64,000 nt of DNA from positions 401,369 through 465,368 of the forward strand of contig NZ_JAHQYI010000002.1 of assembly GCF_019061125.1 (NCBI RefSeq), read 5' to 3'. Positions within the stretch are counted from its first letter, which is position 1. Each line of letters begins with the position of its first letter. Source of the DNA: Microbacterium sp. NC79. GTDB taxonomy: Bacteria > Actinomycetota > Actinomycetes > Actinomycetales > Microbacteriaceae. A program made the translations under genes and the position numbers. The notes beneath the pieces are model-generated. The model saw only the letters and a program-made list of their open reading frames with translations, searched no databases and had not been told where the DNA came from. Shown here in pieces: positions 61,713-64,000 of the stretch.

Positions 61713-61823
61713 CGCGCCCAGCTCACGACTGATTCCGCCCCTGGGCTATGGTGCGCGGACCCGATCCGGCCAGCTGACGCGCCGTCACCAGCAGCCGTCT
61801 GGTTCCGCCCCTGGGCCGTGGTG
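61701..61823. repeat. Imperfect tandem duplication of about 65-70 bases
   Basis: The word CCAGCTGACGCGCC occurs at 61705-61718 and 61770-61783, and TTCCGCCCCTGGGC at 61733-61746 and 61803-61816. The left copy starts inside the 3' end of the DUF6804-like gene. Confidence 0.6.
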
Positions 61824-62074
61824 TGTGTTAATGACCCACTCGTGAGGGTATAGACCCAGCAGGGGAAGCACCTCATCGACGTGAGGGGGGATCGTGATCA
61901 AGTGCGGGTTCCCCTGCTGGGCCTCGTGCTCCAGGCTCGGGGTAGCCAGCAGGCGTCGTCGTGTAGACGACCTCCAGCCGTGATCCCCTCACCCTTCGTG
62001 GCGATGCGCACACTACGAAGGAGCGGCTGAACCTGGTGACAATGAGAATTCTCATCCCGCCCCCGAGGTTCCGC
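61785..62074 (-). ncRNA. Putative structured transcript of unknown class
   Basis: This 290-base stretch fills most of a 466-base gene-free gap. On the minus strand it would be transcribed from the consensus promoter at 62081-62109. It holds several perfect inverted repeats: CCCAGCAGGGGAA at 61855-61867 with its complement at 61909-61921, CCTCA/TGAGG at 61871-61886, GTCGTC/GACGAC at 61955-61971, CAGCCG/CGGCTG at 61975-61980 and 62024-62029, and CCTTCGT/ACGAAGG at 61993-62021. GTGAGGGG (61881) can also pair with CCCCTCAC (61985). It matches none of the 6S, SRP, tmRNA or RNase P cores I know. A short frame from ATG 62055 (60 codons) and a 67-codon stop-to-stop frame are alternatives. Confidence 0.4.
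62042..62055. promoter_or_regulatory. Fur/Zur-like palindrome ATGAGAATTCTCAT
   Basis: A perfect 14-base AT-rich palindrome, preceded by TGACA on the plus strand, lies about 20-30 bases downstream of the predicted minus-strand transcription start. Its form resembles metal-regulator (Fur/Zur family) boxes. Confidence 0.45.
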
Positions 62075-62080
62075 GTTTTC

Positions 62081-62109
62081 ACGCTACGGAACGCACACGG
62101 CGCTGTCAA
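62081..62109 (-). promoter_or_regulatory. Consensus minus-strand promoter TTGACA-N17-TAGCGT
   Basis: On the minus strand a perfect -35 box TTGACA (62109-62104) is followed after exactly 17 bases by TAGCGT (62086-62081). It is the best-matching sigma-70-type promoter I found in the window and has no annotated gene behind it. Confidence 0.65.
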
Positions 62110-62178
62110 CACAACGGTGCCACTGGCGTGCATTCTTGCGGCAAGTCCATAGGTGACCGCACGCGCGCGGCTGTGGCG

Positions 62179-62820
62179 TTACGGCCGGCGCGAGAAGCGC
62201 ACGATGACTGCGAGCAGTGCCAGCAGAATGACGCCACCGATCACCAACGCCCAGATCACCACGGGCGAGAGTCCAGGCAACTCCTCGGCGTCGGCCGTGG
62301 CCTCAGGAGAAGGCGTCGCGGCCGGGACCGCCGTCGCCTCTTCTGTCGGTGTCGCTGACGGGGTCGGTGACGGCGACTCGACGGGGTCAACCATCGGAAC
62401 GCCCTTCGTCACCGTGAAGCTGATGATGTCAGCGGAAGACGTCGAGATCGCGTGGCCGTCGCTGGAGACAACGCGCCAGTTGACGGAGTAGGTGCCGGCA
62501 GGCAACCCTTCCTGCAGCGGAATGATGAGGCTCATCCCGTCGACGACAGCGTCACCCGCGCTCCAGTCGGTCTCTCCCGCTTCGGATGCTGCGACCGGGT
62601 CCGTGGCAGCGAAGACCTCGGCCTCTGCGCCGTCGGGCATGAGGTCCGCAGTGAAGTTCAGCGTGATCTGCGCGGGCGCCACCTCGACGCTGCTGCCCGA
62701 CACCGGGTCGGAGCTCTCAAGCGCATCATGAGCGGATGCCGGAGAGGCAAAGCCCAACGTTGCGAGCAGCACAACAGCGGTGCCTACAAGGGCCGAACGA
62801 ACACGCGACGCGACAGACAT
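62179..62820 (-). CDS. CopC-domain exported protein with C-terminal membrane anchor
   Basis: A 213-residue protein with a signal peptide ending in ASPASAHDAL, so that the mature protein begins with the copper-binding His. The CopC beta-sandwich contains LNFTADLMPDGAE and VNWRVVSSDGHAISTSS with a second His. A Pro/Thr/Glu linker and one membrane helix (VVIWALVIGGVILLALLAVIV) followed by RFSRRP anchor it. It is thought to bind copper outside the membrane. No CopD or YcnI-type partner is adjacent. Confidence 0.88.
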   Translation of the reverse strand: MSVASRVRSALVGTAVVLLATLGFASPASAHDALESSDPVSGSSVEVAPAQITLNFTADLMPDGAEAEVFAATDPVAASEAGETDWSAGDAVVDGMSLIIPLQEGLPAGTYSVNWRVVSSDGHAISTSSADIISFTVTKGVPMVDPVESPSPTPSATPTEEATAVPAATPSPEATADAEELPGLSPVVIWALVIGGVILLALLAVIVRFSRRP

Positions 62821-62826
62821 GGTTCC

Positions 62827-62832
62827 ATTATC
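62827..62832 (-). promoter_or_regulatory. -10 box GATAAT, leaderless-type, CopC gene
   Basis: On the minus strand GATAAT is followed by GGAACC and the ATG, a six-base gap with the same GGAACC-ATG junction as argG. Confidence 0.5.
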
Positions 62833-62909
62833 CCGCGGTTGTCCTGAGAGAACCCGATTCGCTCGGCTCTGCCGTAGCGTTGAGTAGTACCCGATCTATT
62901 GGAGCTGAC

Positions 62910-63332
62910 ATGGCTGACATCACCGATTTCCACCTGGACGAAGACGACGATCCCGTTGCCCTGATCCTGTTGCCGACCGGCCAGAGTGTCGCGCTGCGGT
63001 GGGTCGATGAGGATGACGACCTGACCGCCGATGAAGCCCAGTTGCGTACGCTCGCTGATGAGGCTCTCGACGGCCTGAGCGCGGAGAAGCTGGAGGCAAT
63101 CGAGGAGGAGGTCGTCCGCGAACTCACCGAGTCTGCATTCGAGCAGCTCGAGCGCGAGATCGAGGAAGAGGACTACCGCAAGCTCGCCGGCGACATGGAA
63201 CTCATTGGCGTTGCCGTCTTCACCGACGGCGTTGTGACGCTCGAGTTCACCGCCGAGCACAGCTACCCCGACCTTGTGATCTACGTACAGCTCGACGCTG
63301 ATTACGCGGTTGAGGATCTGCTCGTCGAATAG
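62910..63332 (+). CDS. Acidic hypothetical protein
   Basis: A 140-residue soluble protein with a very acidic composition (long Asp/Glu runs in the first 40 residues and in the central helix), an alpha-helical middle and a C-terminal beta part (AVFTDGVVTLEFTAEHSYPDLVIYVQL). A GGAG site five bases upstream supports ATG 62910. I do not recognise the family. Confidence 0.7.
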   Translation: MADITDFHLDEDDDPVALILLPTGQSVALRWVDEDDDLTADEAQLRTLADEALDGLSAEKLEAIEEEVVRELTESAFEQLEREIEEEDYRKLAGDMELIGVAVFTDGVVTLEFTAEHSYPDLVIYVQLDADYAVEDLLVE

Positions 63333-63383
63333 CTTTCGCCACAGCCCGTGGTGTAGCCCGGCCGCGTATGACACCCTCTTTGC

Positions 63384-63791
63384 ATGGGAGATCTCTCACT
63401 GCAGGTCAAAGTCAACGCGAGCCGGGCTTCCGTTTGGCGTGACTTCGTCGACATGATGGCCTTCGCCGAATGGTGGTGGCCGTTTGACGACACCACGTAC
63501 GCTGCCGATATCCGCCCTGGTGGCGCCTACCGCTTCGCCTCAGCAGGCGCCGGAATCGGGGTGCACGGCGAGTATCGCAGCGTTGCAGACGGCGAGCATC
63601 TCGAGTTCAGCTGGCAGTGGGAAGACTCTCACGAGGTTCCGGAACCATCAGTTGCGCGGGTAGCGCTGGCGGATGCTGCTGCCGGGGCCACGACTGTCAT
63701 CGTCACCCACCAGGCATCGGATGACGAACTTGACGACCTGCGCCAGGGCTGGGAGCACTGTTTACAGCGGCTCATTACCCGATACGCATAG
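63384..63791 (+). CDS. SRPBCC/AHSA1-domain protein
   Basis: A 135-residue START/Bet v1-like domain protein with the usual pattern: LQVKVNASRASVWRDFVDMMAFAEWWWP near the N-terminus, PGGAYRF, an LEFSWQWED strand and a C-terminal helix ending GWEHCLQRLITRYA. These domains bind small hydrophobic ligands or help chaperones. It is the last gene before the rRNA terminator. Confidence 0.85.
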   Translation: MGDLSLQVKVNASRASVWRDFVDMMAFAEWWWPFDDTTYAADIRPGGAYRFASAGAGIGVHGEYRSVADGEHLEFSWQWEDSHEVPEPSVARVALADAAAGATTVIVTHQASDDELDDLRQGWEHCLQRLITRYA

Positions 63792-63837
63792 GCGTGCAGC
63801 CCGCGACCAGGCGTTTCGAAAAGTGGGCATACAACGC

Positions 63838-63871
63838 AAAAAGGGCCACCCAGCATTGGGTGGCCCTTTTT
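63838..63871. terminator. Bidirectional rho-independent terminator
   Basis: Arms GGGCCACCCA and TGGGTGGCCC are flanked by A-rich and T-rich runs on both sides (AAAAA and TTTTT). It ends both the rRNA operon on the minus strand and the SRPBCC gene on the plus strand. Confidence 0.9.
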
Positions 63872-63881
63872 GTTAAAAGGA

Positions 63882-64000
63882 GTCCGGCGGTGTCCTACTC
63901 TCCCACAGGGTCCCCCCTGCAGTACCATCGGCGCTGAGAGGCTTAGCTTCTGGGTTCGGAATGTAACCAGGCGTTTCCCTCTCGCTATGGCCGCCGAAAC
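63882..64000 (-). rRNA. rrf: 5S ribosomal RNA
   Basis: The minus strand reads GTTTCGGCGGCCATAGCGAG at the window edge and ends in CCGCCGGAC, with the universal internal stretches TTCCGAACCCAGAAGCTAAG and GATGGTACTGCA typical of actinobacterial 5S rRNA. The 5' end lies at, or one or two bases beyond, position 64000, so 23S and 16S genes should follow outside the window. Confidence 0.95.

Noticed and set aside
61873..62133. An 86-codon minus-strand frame as a protein gene
   Set aside because: Its front end overlaps the predicted promoter and it shows no family pattern; only the shorter version from ATG 62055 remains possible and is mentioned with the structured region.

Overview
This 64 kb window looks like a chromosomal segment of a high-GC Gram-positive actinobacterium, most likely of the family Microbacteriaceae (Micrococcales). 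The evidence is the high GC content, the canonical actinobacterial mismatch endonuclease NucS, several transcripts that look leaderless, many DUF/lipoprotein families typical of the group, and a 5S rRNA gene of actinobacterial type at the right edge. No prophage, insertion sequence, CRISPR array or tRNA gene was seen.

Layout. 1-2402: the start of a class II HMG-CoA reductase gene and a GAF/PucR regulator. 2.6-8.0 kb: an MFS exporter, a YtrA-type regulator with an ABC transporter, and a NarL-type two-component system. 8.2-17.2 kb: an acyltransferase, then 'module A': a metallophosphoesterase, a GntR/UTRA regulator, a five-gene peptide-type ABC importer and a PTP-like phosphatase. 17.3-25.2 kb: chorismate mutase, purA with a coupled lactonase gene, a cyclophilin lipoprotein, an M3 peptidase and a Pr6Pr membrane protein. 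25.2-32.1 kb: 'module B': an RpiR regulator, a second PTP-like phosphatase, a second metallophosphoesterase, a three-component ABC importer and a histidine phosphatase. 32.2-39.4 kb: GlsB, argG, an ABC-2 exporter, a penicillin acylase-type hydrolase and DUF2510 genes. 39.4-45.7 kb: a complete mrp Na+/H+ antiporter operon (fused AB, C, D, E, F, G). 45.7-50.8 kb: a LacI/MFS pair, nucS, a HAD hydrolase and a coiled-coil membrane protein. 51-57 kb: cspA, then a minus-strand locus with DsbA-like, CcdA-like, a multi-cysteine radical SAM protein of the tetraether-synthase-like type, a small membrane protein and a degenerate Lgt homologue. 57.2-64 kb: rhodanese, aldo/keto reductase, HAD phosphatase, SMI1/KNR4, small lipoproteins, a strong promoter driving a highly self-complementary region, a CopC-domain protein and 5S rRNA.

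Three things stand out. (1) Modules A and B are two unrelated ABC importers, each joined to the same pair of phosphoester-cleaving enzymes and to a regulator class that binds phosphorylated ligands. They suggest two parallel organophosphate salvage systems. (2) The radical SAM/Lgt-like/CcdA/DsbA locus may be an uncharacterised membrane-lipid modification system: the Lgt homologue appears to lack residues essential in true Lgt. (3) Between 61.8 and 62.1 kb a consensus minus-strand promoter and a Fur/Zur-like palindrome precede a stretch with several perfect inverted repeats, which may be an unannotated regulatory RNA. Across the whole window the word GGAACC/GGTTCC is about threefold over-represented by hand count, and many genes have a TANNNT box exactly six bases before the start codon.
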